In this document: positions 19,347 through 28,302 of the stretch, one piece after another | Layout of the letters: every line of letters begins with the position of its first letter | Position numbering within the stretch: position 1 is the stretch's first letter | Source: CAZADA01 sp964526675 | Lineage (GTDB): Bacteria; Pseudomonadota; Alphaproteobacteria; Caulobacterales; Maricaulaceae | Length of the DNA stretch: 64,000 bases | Assembly (NCBI GenBank): GCA_964526675.1 | Contig: CAZGLY010000002.1 | Span: 71,176-135,175, forward strand | Direction of reading: 5' to 3' | Made by a program: the position numbers and the translations under genes | Notes under the pieces: generated by a model | What the model was told of the DNA's origin: nothing | Database searches by the model: none | What the model saw: the letters and a program-made list of their open reading frames with translations, nothing else

Positions 19347-20057
19347 GTGGTGAGTAATAGAATGACAGCGGCAGAGGCCTCGTCCCGTCAACGGACACTG
19401 GCCGATCAAATCGCGGAAGAATTGGGCTGGGAGATTGTCTTCCGGAAGGTGCCGCCGGGTGCCCGGTTGAAGGAAGTCGAACTGGCCAACCGGTTCGGTG
19501 CGAGCCGCCCCTTGATCCGCGAGGTCTTCCAGCAATTGGAAAGCCAGGGCCTGGTGGAATATGCGCCCTGGCGCGGCGTGCGCGTGCCGGTGCTGACGCG
19601 CACACAACTCGGCGACATGTTCGATTTTTTGGCCATGGTGTTCGGCTTTGTCGTGCGTCTCGCCACTGAACGGGCGAGCCCGGAGCAAATCGCCAAGATC
19701 GAAGAGCGGATCGCCAAGCTGGAGGACTTGTCGAAGACCGATTGCGACGTCGAGACCTATCAGAAGGCGCGCCAGGCGGTCCATGCGGCGATCGACCGGT
19801 CGATCGGGGAGGCCCATGAATTGTTCAGCCGGCGCCCGATGATCCGCCGCTTGCGGCACCAATTCGTCATCGATGCGGTGAAGACGGCGGAGCAGCGTAA
19901 GGACTCGGTCAAGCGCTGGCGCAAGCTGCTGTCGCTGATGAAAGCGGGCGACGCTAAAGCCGCCGAAGAGTGGGCCGTCGAGATGGTGACGCTGACCAAG
20001 GCATTCGCCCTCGACGCCCATGAGCGCATCACGCCGGCTGCCGGTGACGGCGCTTAA
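19347..20057 (+). CDS. GntR-family transcriptional regulator, FCD subfamily
   Basis: 236 residues. The N-terminal winged helix is clear (VPPGARLKEVELANRFGASRPLIREVFQQL). The C-terminal helical ligand domain is FCD/VanR-like. The usual metal-ligand histidines of FCD domains are not obvious: the EHxxIL helix reads RWRKLL and the last xxH reads VTLTK, so effector binding may be metal-free. The start is GTG 19347, or ATG 19362. It lies between two genes whose promoters carry the TTGTCNGACAA palindrome and is the best candidate for its binding protein. No copy precedes its own start, so it is probably expressed from the DUF3604 promoter. Confidence 0.9.
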   Translation: MVSNRMTAAEASSRQRTLADQIAEELGWEIVFRKVPPGARLKEVELANRFGASRPLIREVFQQLESQGLVEYAPWRGVRVPVLTRTQLGDMFDFLAMVFGFVVRLATERASPEQIAKIEERIAKLEDLSKTDCDVETYQKARQAVHAAIDRSIGEAHELFSRRPMIRRLRHQFVIDAVKTAEQRKDSVKRWRKLLSLMKAGDAKAAEEWAVEMVTLTKAFALDAHERITPAAGDGA

Positions 20058-20119
20058 GGCCCGAAAGGCGCCCCTCGCGTCCGATTAGATCTTTTCAGAC
20101 CCGTTCATTCCGATCACAC

Positions 20120-20134
20120 TATTGTCTGACAATA
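20120..20134. promoter_or_regulatory. Palindromic operator copy 2 (TATTGTCTGACAATA)
   Basis: Perfect 15-base palindrome 48 bases before the sulfatase start and 63 bases after the regulator stop. It is the longest of the three clear copies. Confidence 0.78.
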
Positions 20135-20181
20135 ATCAGAGCCGTGCCCTCGTGCCGGTTCGTGTGGGAGAGGGTGAGACG

Positions 20182-21636
20182 ATGCAACATATGAAATGGG
20201 CACTGGTCGGGCTGGCGGGTTTTGCCGCCGCGTGCGGGAACCTGCCGGACGAGATGGCATCGGCGGATGGCGGAAGCGGCCCGGCGCAACCCAACGTCAT
20301 TTTCATCGTGGCCGACGATCTGGGCTACGGCGATGTGGGCTTCAATGGCGGCACGGATATCCCGACACCGCATCTGGATGCCCTGGCTGCGAGCGGCGTC
20401 ACCTTCACCAACGGGTATGTCACCGCGGCGGTCTGTGCGCCGTCGCGCGCGGGGCTGTTCACCGGCCGGCACCAGCAGAGCTTCGGCTATGAATTCAACC
20501 CGCGCGGCCGGGACCGGCGCGGCGTGGGCATTCCGCAATCGGTGACCACGATCCCGACCTTTTTTCAGCAGGCGGAGTACACGACCGGCCTTGTCGGCAA
20601 ATGGCATCTGGGCCGCACCGAGGGCATCCACCCGCTTGATCGGGGCTTTGATACGTTCTTCGGCTTTTCCGGCGGGGGCAATGGTTACATGGCCAAGCTG
20701 GAGCCGGGCGATCTGGCCTTCGATGATCCGGTCGCGGGGTCCCGGCAGGGGTTCAAGCCCATGCGCCTTGAGCGCGGCTATGAGCACTTCATGCCGACGG
20801 AAGGCTATCTAACCGACATCCTCACCGATGAAGCGGTGGCTTTCATCGAAGCCAACCAGGAGGAACCGTTTTTCCTGGCTTTGACCCATTTTGCACCGCA
20901 TACGCCGCTTCAGGCGCCCAAGCGCTATCTGGACCGCTTTACACACATTGAGGACGGGCCGAAGCGCACCTATGCCGCCATGGTCGCTGCGCTCGACGAT
21001 GGGGTCGGCGTTGTCATGGACACGCTGGATCGTTTGGGGCTGCGCGAGAACACGCTGGTTGTGTTCCTGAGCGATAATGGGTGTGCGGCCTATATTGGCG
21101 CGGGACGATGCTCGAACGAGCCGTTCAACGGCGCCAAAGGCAGCTATTACGAGGGCGGCATCCGTGTGCCGATGACACTGTCCTGGCCCGGCGTCGTGCC
21201 CGAAGGGCTCTCCTATGACGAGACCGTGTCGAGCCTCGATCTCAGCGTCACAGCGCTGGAGGCAGCCGATATCGCGGTGGGGGATGCGCCGCTCGACGGC
21301 ATCGATCTCATGCCCTATGTGACCGGGGCCGCGGACGGTGCGCCGCGCCCGGCCATGTTGTGGCGGACGCAGCCCAACTACACGGTCCGTCAAGGGGACT
21401 GGAAGCTTCTGGTGATGGATATCGAGGACAGCGACGCGGCCTATGTCGGTCTGTTCGATCTCGCCGCCGATCCCGGTGAGACGACCAATCTGGCCGATGC
21501 GAACCCTGAGAAGGTTGCCGCCCTGACGACCGTCTTCGAGACCTGGGCGGCTGGGTTGCCGGCCCCGGCCTTCGACAGCCAGCGTCAGGCGACCATCGAT
21601 CTGCCGGACGGCACCACGGTGCGGCTTTATAACTGA
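20182..21636 (+). CDS. Sulfatase (type I, formylglycine-dependent), lipoprotein
   Basis: 484 residues. A lipobox-like signal (GFAAAC, Cys 18) suggests a periplasmic lipoprotein. The catalytic motif CAPSR has the Cys to be converted to formylglycine at residue 85, followed by AGLFTGR. Metal ligands are ADDLGYGD (Asp 45, 46) and FLSDNG; the KGSYYEGGIRVP segment is also typical of arylsulfatases. It would hydrolyse a sulfate ester. No formylglycine-generating enzyme gene is in the window. ATG 20182 follows GGGAGAGGGTGAG; the longer frame from TTG 20122 would run through the operator and is rejected. Operator copy 2 lies upstream. Confidence 0.93.
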   Translation: MQHMKWALVGLAGFAAACGNLPDEMASADGGSGPAQPNVIFIVADDLGYGDVGFNGGTDIPTPHLDALAASGVTFTNGYVTAAVCAPSRAGLFTGRHQQSFGYEFNPRGRDRRGVGIPQSVTTIPTFFQQAEYTTGLVGKWHLGRTEGIHPLDRGFDTFFGFSGGGNGYMAKLEPGDLAFDDPVAGSRQGFKPMRLERGYEHFMPTEGYLTDILTDEAVAFIEANQEEPFFLALTHFAPHTPLQAPKRYLDRFTHIEDGPKRTYAAMVAALDDGVGVVMDTLDRLGLRENTLVVFLSDNGCAAYIGAGRCSNEPFNGAKGSYYEGGIRVPMTLSWPGVVPEGLSYDETVSSLDLSVTALEAADIAVGDAPLDGIDLMPYVTGAADGAPRPAMLWRTQPNYTVRQGDWKLLVMDIEDSDAAYVGLFDLAADPGETTNLADANPEKVAALTTVFETWAAGLPAPAFDSQRQATIDLPDGTTVRLYN

Positions 21637-21655
21637 CCGGCCAAGAGCCTGACCG

Positions 21656-22429
21656 TCAGATGGCGGTCAGGCCCCCGTCTACATAGATCGCGCTGCCGGT
21701 GACGAACGAGGCATCATCCGAGAACAGAAAGGCCACAACGCCCGCGACTTCTTCCGGGGCGGCGAACCGGGCGACCGGTGCGGCAAAACGCGCCCGTGGC
21801 ATCGGCGTCCAGGTCTTATCGCCATAGTCTTCGCGGACATGGGTACTCATGCCCGACTGAATCGCGCCCGGGCATACGCAGGCCGCCCGGACATGGTAGC
21901 TGGCGTAATCAACCGCGATCTGCTTCGTGAGCTGAAGAACGCCGCCCTTGCTCGCGGCATAGCTGGCCGCGCTGCCCGCGCCGCCGATCACGGTGGAGGC
22001 GATGGATCCGGTGGTGACCACCACGCCGCCATGATCGATCATATGCGGCAGGCAGTGTTTGGCGCACAGGAAGGGGCCGGTCAGATTGACATCGATGACC
22101 CGTTGCCACTCGGCGAGATCCGTCTGATGGATCCATCCGGACCCGGCGGTACCGGCATTGGCGAAAAGGCCGGTGACGCGCCCGAAGTGATGCAAACCTG
22201 TCGTCACCGCCGTTTCGACGTCGCGTTCATCGGCGACATTGCAGGTCAATGCCAGTGCCTTGCCGCCGTCGGTCGTAATCGCCGCGGCGGTATCGCGAAC
22301 CAGCGCCTCACGAACATCCGTCGCGATGACCGCCGCACCGTCCGCAGCCAGACGGATCGCGCTCGCGCGGCCGATGCCGCTGCCGGCGCCGGTCACGAAA
22401 ATCACCTGACCTGAAAGTCTGCCTGTCAT
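21656..22429 (-). CDS. Short-chain dehydrogenase/reductase (SDR)
   Basis: 257 residues, classical SDR length. TGAGSGIG near residue 13 binds NAD(P), the Asp of IATDV at the end of beta-2 points to NAD(H), and the catalytic YAASK is preceded by TTGSIAS. The C-terminus GSAIYVDGG is typical. The start ATG 22429 has a strong AGGAGG-type site and overlaps the upstream SDR stop by one base (TGATG), so it is third gene of a coupled operon read from about 23985. The substrate is unknown; a secondary alcohol is likely. Confidence 0.93.
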   Translation of the reverse strand: MTGRLSGQVIFVTGAGSGIGRASAIRLAADGAAVIATDVREALVRDTAAAITTDGGKALALTCNVADERDVETAVTTGLHHFGRVTGLFANAGTAGSGWIHQTDLAEWQRVIDVNLTGPFLCAKHCLPHMIDHGGVVVTTGSIASTVIGGAGSAASYAASKGGVLQLTKQIAVDYASYHVRAACVCPGAIQSGMSTHVREDYGDKTWTPMPRARFAAPVARFAAPEEVAGVVAFLFSDDASFVTGSAIYVDGGLTAI

Positions 22430-23136
22430 CAACGTGCCTCCTGCGGCCGGGGATCGAACATGGTGTATTCGGTTTCGTTCCAGAAGACCTTGCCCGTCGG
22501 TCCGCCGGCCGGCAGCGTGGCCAACATGCGCGCGGTCGGAACGGTTACGTCGGGTGCTTGAAGATCGGGCCGGTCTTCGCCCCAGATCGCGGTATTGGTC
22601 GGTCCGGGGATCAGCATATTGACCAAAATATCCGTGTCGGCGACTTCCCGTGCGGTGATGCGGGTCGCGGACCAAACGGCGGCCTTGCCGGCGGAGTAGG
22701 CCGATGTTCCGCGCACCGCAGCTTCCGCATTGCGCGAAATCGTGTTGATGATCCGCCCATGGCCTTGGCGGCGCATATGGGGGATGGCGAAGCGCATGGC
22801 GTTCACCGTGCCGAACAGGTGAATGGCGATATGGCGCTCGAACAGCCCGTCCGGCATGGTATCGATGGTGTAACCGAACCCCAGGCCGGCATTGTTAAAT
22901 AGCACGTCGATCCGTCCGGTATGCTGCACGGCCAGGCTGATCATGGCTCGGACCGCGTCCGCATCCCCGACATCGGTGATACTGATAATCGCGCCCCGCG
23001 CCTCGAGCGCCTCAAGGCCGTCGGCATTGATATCGGCGGCGACGACCTTCGCGCCGTCGGCAAGGAAGGCCTCCGCCCAGGCCCGCCCGATACCGCTTGC
23101 GGCACCCGTGATGACAATCGTCTTTCCACTGATCAT
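22429..23136 (-). CDS. Short-chain dehydrogenase/reductase (SDR)
   Basis: 235 residues. It has TGAASGIGRA at the N-terminus, NNAG in the middle and a catalytic YSAGK. The Ser preceding the Tyr (NTISRNAEA) is present. It is distinct from the downstream SDR at the level of overall sequence, so the two probably act on different steps. The start overlaps the stop of the upstream hydrolase by four bases (ATGA), and its stop overlaps the next start by one base. Confidence 0.93.
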   Translation of the reverse strand: MISGKTIVITGAASGIGRAWAEAFLADGAKVVAADINADGLEALEARGAIISITDVGDADAVRAMISLAVQHTGRIDVLFNNAGLGFGYTIDTMPDGLFERHIAIHLFGTVNAMRFAIPHMRRQGHGRIINTISRNAEAAVRGTSAYSAGKAAVWSATRITAREVADTDILVNMLIPGPTNTAIWGEDRPDLQAPDVTVPTARMLATLPAGGPTGKVFWNETEYTMFDPRPQEAR

Positions 23137-23945
23137 GAGGATGTCTTTCCCGCCGCAGGGTTGAGCGCGCCTAGAAACTCGCGGATGGCCCCGGCCACCT
23201 CGGCGGGGCGCTCGCGGATCAGGAAATGGCCGGTATCCGGCAGGGTGATCAGCCGGGCTTGCGCCAATCGGCCATAAAGATCGAGAGCGTTTTCCCGCGT
23301 GCCGAACCGGTCGTCCTCGCCATAGACCAGGAGGGTGGGTCTATCGGCTCGGCCCCAATAGCTGGGCGAGGGCACGGCCTTTTGATCCCAGATCGCATCG
23401 GCATGGGGGATGGCCGTCCAGACAAGGTCCGTGAGCGCCGTGAACGCCGCCGGATCGCGGGCGTTGAACCCGGGTCCGCAGAAGATGTCGGACAGCTTGG
23501 CGGCCCAGCCGGGCCGGTCTCCGGAGGCCCGCAAGGCGCCCAATGCCTTGTAATCGTCCGCGTTCACCGTGGGCGGCAATTGCCCGCCTGTTCCGCACAC
23601 AACGATCCCGGAGACATTGTGCGGATAATCCCGCGCGAACACCTGGGCCACGCGGCCGCCCCAGGCATGGCCGACCGCAATGACCCGGTCCACTTCAAGA
23701 TGCTCCAGAAGGCGTGCAGCATCGGCAGCGCAATCGGCCAATGTGAACCGCCCGGTGAAGCGTGTTTCACCGATATTGCGCTGATCCAACCGGATGAGCG
23801 TGTAATCGGGTGCCAGGAGTGCGGTCAGCGGGTCCCAAAAGGTGAGCGGCAGGTTGGCCCCGTTGAACAACACAAGGGCGGTGGGACCGTGACCGTCCAC
23901 GCGGTAATGGAGGGCCAGATCGACCCGGTGGCTCAGCGTGGCCAT
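23133..23945 (-). CDS. Alpha/beta hydrolase-fold protein with Ala at the nucleophile position
   Basis: 270 residues of the 3-oxoadipate enol-lactonase/haloperoxidase-like group: oxyanion segment FNGANLPLTFWDP, LIRLDQRNIGET, then an elbow reading VGHAWGGR. The position that is normally Ser (GHSWGG) is Ala 94 (codon GCC at 23664-23666). The Asp (VYGEDDRFG) and His (PDTGHFLI) of the triad are still present. It is either inactive as a hydrolase or acts by another chemistry. It is first gene of the three-gene operon, with operator copy 3 36 bases upstream. Confidence 0.88.
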   Translation of the reverse strand: MATLSHRVDLALHYRVDGHGPTALVLFNGANLPLTFWDPLTALLAPDYTLIRLDQRNIGETRFTGRFTLADCAADAARLLEHLEVDRVIAVGHAWGGRVAQVFARDYPHNVSGIVVCGTGGQLPPTVNADDYKALGALRASGDRPGWAAKLSDIFCGPGFNARDPAAFTALTDLVWTAIPHADAIWDQKAVPSPSYWGRADRPTLLVYGEDDRFGTRENALDLYGRLAQARLITLPDTGHFLIRERPAEVAGAIREFLGALNPAAGKTSS

Positions 23946-23980
23946 CGGCAGCTCTCCATCGCGTGCTGGGTTCCTCGTAT

Positions 23981-23991
23981 TTGTCTGACAA
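23981..23991. promoter_or_regulatory. Palindromic operator copy 3 (TTGTCTGACAA)
   Basis: Perfect 11-base palindrome identical to the core of copy 2. It lies 36 bases upstream of the hydrolase start (23945, - strand), in the region that separates this operon from the P-type ATPase gene starting at 24193. Confidence 0.75.
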
Positions 23992-24192
23992 TGTTATGAC
24001 GATTGGAAGGGCCGATCAAGCCGCCGGCCGCCGGCGTCTAAACCTTTCAGATCATGCAAACGGAGCAGCCTTGCGCGTCAAATCTGCAAGCAGGTCCGGA
24101 CCCGCCGCAAGGCGGCCATCGCCTATCGACGGCGCAAATGATTTCTGCATCAATGGCGCGGCATCGGTGTGGGACGATGATGGGACCGGATC

Positions 24193-26829
24193 ATGGGCGC
24201 GGCGCAAGACGGGGTGGGCGGATCGTCCGCTGGCGGTGGATTGACGAGTTCGGAGGCCGCGCGCCGGCTTGAGGAGACCGGGCCGAACCGTCTGCCGGAA
24301 CCGGCCATGCCCGGCATTGTGACGGTTTTTCTGCGCCAGTTCCTAAGCCCATTTATCTATATCCTGTTGATCGCGGCGCTCGTCTCGGCGCTGATCAATC
24401 AGCTTCAAAGCACGGTGTTCATCTTTGCCGTGCTTGTGATCAATGCGGCCATCGGGACGGCGCAGGAATACTCGGCCCAGCGGGCGGCGCGCGCCTTGCG
24501 CAACATGGTCCGCGGGACGGCGCTCGTTCTGCGCGACGGGGTGCACCAGACCATCGACATCGAAGCGGTGGTGCCGGGTGATCATGTGATCCTGGCCTCG
24601 GGCGACAAGGTGCCGGCGGATCTGCGCCTTCTGAGCGCGCGCGATCTGGCGGTGGATGAATCCATGCTCACCGGTGAGTCCCTGGCCGTTATCAAGGATC
24701 CGGGCGCGGACGTGGCCGCCGATGCGCCGCTTGCCGACCGGACGAACCAGTGCTTTGCGGGTTCGGTCGTCACCATGGGCCGGGGCGAGGGGATCGTCGA
24801 GGCGACGGGTTCCGCAACAGCCATCGGTGCCATCGCCCAAGGGGTCAGTGCCCGGCGGATCTCGGCGCCGCCACTGATGGTCCGGATGCAGCGGTTCACG
24901 CTTCAGGTTTCCGGCGCGATCATTGCGGCGATTATTCTCCTGGTCGGGCTGATGGCGCTCAAGGGCAGCTATTCAGGGACCGATATGGTGATGATCGGCA
25001 TCGGTCTTGCCGTCTCGACCATTCCCGAGGGCCTGCCCGCCGCGCTCACGGTCGCTCTGGCGATCGGCATGCAGCGCATGGCCAAGCGCAATGTCATCAT
25101 CCGGAAGCTGGTGGCGGTGGAGGCCCTGGGGTCCTGCACCATGATCTGTTCGGACAAGACGGGCACGTTGACCGTCAACAAGCTGACGATCACGGGGATT
25201 GTCCTGCCCGAGGGGCTGCATGTGGATGTCACCGGCACCGGGATCGGGCCGGGGGCGGTCGGCGCTGGGCCGCGGGACCGGCTGGCGGCACTGTGCACCA
25301 CCGGCGTTCTGGCGAATGAAAGCCACCTCGATTATGCGGGCGGGGAGTGGGTTTCCAACGGCGATATTGTCGATGTGGCGTTTTTGGTTCTGGCCAAGAA
25401 ACTCGATCTGTCGCTCACGGAAGTGCGGTCGGCTCAGGCACGGCTCGACCTCATTCCCTACGAGTCTCAGCGCGCATTAAGCGGCAGTCTGAACCGCCAT
25501 GGCGGCGAGGACTGGCTCCATGTCAAAGGGAGCCCGGAGAAGATCCTGGCGCTGAGCAGCCATATGGATGACGGCGCCGGGCCGGTCCCTATCGACCGGG
25601 CCCGGATCGAAGCGCAGTTCGAGGCTCTGGCGCGGTCCGGTTACCGGATCATCGCTCTGGCCCGGCGTCCTGCGCAGGGGGCGGATGCGCTCGGCCAACT
25701 CGGCGGGCTGACCTTCCTGGGCATGGTCGCCATGATCGATCCCATCCGGCCCGAAGTGCGGGACGCGGTGGCCCGCTGCCGGTCCAGCGGCATCGAGGTT
25801 GCCATGGTCACCGGCGATCATCCGTCCACGGCGCGGGCCATCGCCAGCGATCTGGGCCTGTGCGGTCCGGAGGATCCGGTGGTCACCGGCTCGGCGATCC
25901 GGTCGGCGGAAGCGGATGGGCCGGCGGCGGTCGATGCGCTGATCCGTCCAGCACGGGTGTTTGCGCGCATCGAACCGCAGCAGAAGGAACGGATCGTCTC
26001 TTCCTTTATGGCCGATGGGCATTTCGTGGCCGTGACCGGCGACGGGGTCAACGATGCGCCGGCCATGCGGCGGGCCAATGCGGGCATTGCCATGGGCAAA
26101 TCCGGAACGGATGTGGCCAAGGAAACCGCCGATCTGATCATCACGGACGATAATTTCGCCTCGATCGTCAATGGCATCGAAGAGGGGCGGATCGTCTATA
26201 ATAATATCCGGAAAGTGATCGCCCTGCTGCTCGCCACCGGCTTTTCAGCCATCCTGCTGTTCTTCCTCACCGTTCTGACCGGGCTGCCCATGCCCATGAC
26301 GGCGGTTCAACTTCTGTGGCTCAATCTGGTTGCCAATGGGGTGCAGGATGTGGCGCTGGCTTTCGAGCCGCGCGAAGGCGGGGAACTCACCCGCAAACCA
26401 CGCAATCCGGACGAACCGGTGCTCGACCGCCATGTGATCGAACATGTGCTCGTGATCGGGTCGGCCATGGGGCTGATGGCCTTCAGCGTCTACTGGTTCC
26501 TGTCACAGCAGGGTGTGGGCGAGGATCAGGCCCGCAATCTGACACTGATGCTGATGATCCTGTTCGGGAACATTCATGCGCTGAGCAGCCGGTCCGAGAC
26601 CCGCTCGCTGTTCCGGATCAGCTTATGGTCGAACCCGTTCCTGGTGGCCGCCGTGCCGCTGGCTCAGGCGGTTCATATCGGTGCGATGTATACGCCGGGG
26701 CTGCGCGATGTGCTTAATATCGAGCCCATTGCGCCGACGACGTGGCTGGCGCTACTGGGTGTGGCGCTGGTGCTTCTTGTGGTGGAGGAGATCCACAAGG
26801 CGGTTCTGCGCAGCCGAACCAAGGCGTGA
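24193..26829 (+). CDS. P-type cation-transporting ATPase (P2-like, calcium/cation pump family)
   Basis: 878 residues. It has the actuator motif LTGES, the TM4 motif IPEGLP, phosphorylation site SDKTGTLT (Asp 321), MVTGDHP and hinge TGDGVNDAPAM, with a C-terminal membrane block of about six helices. IPEGLP points to the P2A Ca/Mn group. In TM6 the reading is NLVANGVQD, so the position of the Ca-binding Asp of SERCA (NLVTDG) is Asn; I recall this as a known subgroup. The ion is therefore not certain. ATG 24193 is the first in-frame start. It stands alone between divergent and convergent genes. Confidence 0.92.
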   Translation: MGAAQDGVGGSSAGGGLTSSEAARRLEETGPNRLPEPAMPGIVTVFLRQFLSPFIYILLIAALVSALINQLQSTVFIFAVLVINAAIGTAQEYSAQRAARALRNMVRGTALVLRDGVHQTIDIEAVVPGDHVILASGDKVPADLRLLSARDLAVDESMLTGESLAVIKDPGADVAADAPLADRTNQCFAGSVVTMGRGEGIVEATGSATAIGAIAQGVSARRISAPPLMVRMQRFTLQVSGAIIAAIILLVGLMALKGSYSGTDMVMIGIGLAVSTIPEGLPAALTVALAIGMQRMAKRNVIIRKLVAVEALGSCTMICSDKTGTLTVNKLTITGIVLPEGLHVDVTGTGIGPGAVGAGPRDRLAALCTTGVLANESHLDYAGGEWVSNGDIVDVAFLVLAKKLDLSLTEVRSAQARLDLIPYESQRALSGSLNRHGGEDWLHVKGSPEKILALSSHMDDGAGPVPIDRARIEAQFEALARSGYRIIALARRPAQGADALGQLGGLTFLGMVAMIDPIRPEVRDAVARCRSSGIEVAMVTGDHPSTARAIASDLGLCGPEDPVVTGSAIRSAEADGPAAVDALIRPARVFARIEPQQKERIVSSFMADGHFVAVTGDGVNDAPAMRRANAGIAMGKSGTDVAKETADLIITDDNFASIVNGIEEGRIVYNNIRKVIALLLATGFSAILLFFLTVLTGLPMPMTAVQLLWLNLVANGVQDVALAFEPREGGELTRKPRNPDEPVLDRHVIEHVLVIGSAMGLMAFSVYWFLSQQGVGEDQARNLTLMLMILFGNIHALSSRSETRSLFRISLWSNPFLVAAVPLAQAVHIGAMYTPGLRDVLNIEPIAPTTWLALLGVALVLLVVEEIHKAVLRSRTKA

Positions 26830-26846
26830 GGTATCCGCGCGGCGGC

Positions 26847-27566
26847 TCACTCCACCCGGCGCATGATGTAAAGCTCTTCCTTGGCGCGGTCGGTCAGGCT
26901 GGTTTCTCCGAAGGTGATGCGCATGTCTTCGTCCGTGTAGACCTCGCGCAGGCCGCCGCCGCCGAAAAAGAGCCAGACGATGAAGCGCGGCACAATGGTC
27001 GTTTCATTCGGAAGTGCGTCCTCTTCGGCCAGGGCCGCCAGATCCCATATCGGCATGTCTGCGGGCCGGCCCTTGTTGCCGGGGAACCGGGTGAAACGGA
27101 CCTTCAGCATATCGCGTAGATCGGGCACCAGTTCGTATTTGCCGCGCAGGAGCGCAATGCGTTGCTCAGCGTCCGGTTTCGTCACATCACGCGGCGTGAC
27201 GTTGTAATAATAACCGCCGGGAAAGACGACCTGATAGATTTCCTCCGGCGTCAGATCATCATCGACCCCGCGGTCGTCGCCGCGATAGCTGTAGGGGCCC
27301 CAGACCTGCTGCCAGACACCATGGAGGAGCGGCAGGCGGTCGGCCACCGGCGGCTGAGGATTGGCGGCGAGGAGTTCCTCAAGCAAGGGCTCGAACTGGC
27401 GCTGTTTTGAATAATCCGGATCGCCCTGTCCCATGAAGGATTCAGCGAGGGCGAAAATCTCAGCCTTGATCTCATCCACGCTGCGCTCCTGGTCGGCGGT
27501 TGCGGGCCCCGTCAGCCCGGCCCATACCAGGGCAATCAGGATGGTCCAACGTGTCGGTCGGGTCAT
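26847..27566 (-). CDS. Exported protein, possibly PAP/fibrillin-like
   Basis: 239 residues with a clear signal peptide (TILIALVWAGLTGPATADQ). The region LEELLAANPQPPVADRLPLLHGVW and later FTRFPGN resemble the PAP/fibrillin domain of small lipid-associated proteins, in which a helical part precedes NPTPxP and LLxGxW. This is a weak, memory-based similarity. Function unknown. Its stop is 17 bases from the convergent ATPase stop. Confidence 0.7.
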   Translation of the reverse strand: MTRPTRWTILIALVWAGLTGPATADQERSVDEIKAEIFALAESFMGQGDPDYSKQRQFEPLLEELLAANPQPPVADRLPLLHGVWQQVWGPYSYRGDDRGVDDDLTPEEIYQVVFPGGYYYNVTPRDVTKPDAEQRIALLRGKYELVPDLRDMLKVRFTRFPGNKGRPADMPIWDLAALAEEDALPNETTIVPRFIVWLFFGGGGLREVYTDEDMRITFGETSLTDRAKEELYIMRRVE

Positions 27567-27624
27567 GGAGTGTCCTCCTCCTGCTAAACGCTTGGCCGTC
27601 AGAACCCCGCCCCCCGGATATCAT

Positions 27625-28209
27625 CTAGAGCAAGACGGTGGCTCCCGCCATGACAAGGAACAGGACCACGAAGCCGATGAGGATCCACAGCTCGTTGTCT
27701 TCGATGAACCGTTCGGCCCGATGACCGATCCACATGGTCAACACGGCCAGGAACCCATACCGGATGCCGCGCGAGATCACGACGGCGGCAATGAAGACCG
27801 GCAGGCTCAGGCCCACGATACCAGCCGCCACCGTGCCCAACTGAAATGGGACGGGGGTCAGCCCAACCAGAAACATGGCCAGAAATCCGCCTTCTTCGAT
27901 GTCACCTTGAACCCGTTCCAGGTCGCCCGTGAGCCCCATTTGCTCCAGGAACGGCGCGACAACGGGCTCATAGAGCGCATTGGCCAGGACGTAGGTGGCA
28001 AGAGCGCCGGCAAGGCACCCGGCGACGAGTACGGCGGCAATGAGCGGTGCGCGTTTCCGCTGTGCGGCCATGATTGGGATGAACAGCGGTTCCATGGGAA
28101 TGAGCAGGATGGTGTTTTCGAGAAACGCCAGGATGCCAAGCCATAGAAACATCCACCGGGAGCGCAGGATCCGGCCGGTCAGCGTCGACGAAGAGTCTGT
28201 GTCTGTCAT
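27625..28209 (-). CDS. VTT-domain (YqaA/DedA-like) membrane protein
   Basis: 194 residues, about four to five transmembrane segments. The region LIPMEPLFIPIMAAQRKRAPLIAAVLVAGCLAGALATYVLA and GLTPVPFQLGTVAAGIVG fit the VTT/SNARE-associated family (YqaA type), proposed to handle lipids or membrane homeostasis. Start ATG 28209 follows a GGATCGAGGC element; a longer frame to 28281 lacks a site. Confidence 0.82.
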   Translation of the reverse strand: MTDTDSSSTLTGRILRSRWMFLWLGILAFLENTILLIPMEPLFIPIMAAQRKRAPLIAAVLVAGCLAGALATYVLANALYEPVVAPFLEQMGLTGDLERVQGDIEEGGFLAMFLVGLTPVPFQLGTVAAGIVGLSLPVFIAAVVISRGIRYGFLAVLTMWIGHRAERFIEDNELWILIGFVVLFLVMAGATVLL

Positions 28210-28302
28210 GCCTCGATCCTTCGACGTGGAGTGCCACACGCCGTTGAGCGGGACGGCCTCTTGTCCCGCCGTCACGGCCACGCTGGTGATTGCGTTTGGA
28301 CC

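Noticed and set aside
20122..20181. N-terminal extension of the sulfatase from TTG
   Set aside because: It would translate the operator; the lipoprotein signal begins at 20182 with a good ribosome-binding site.
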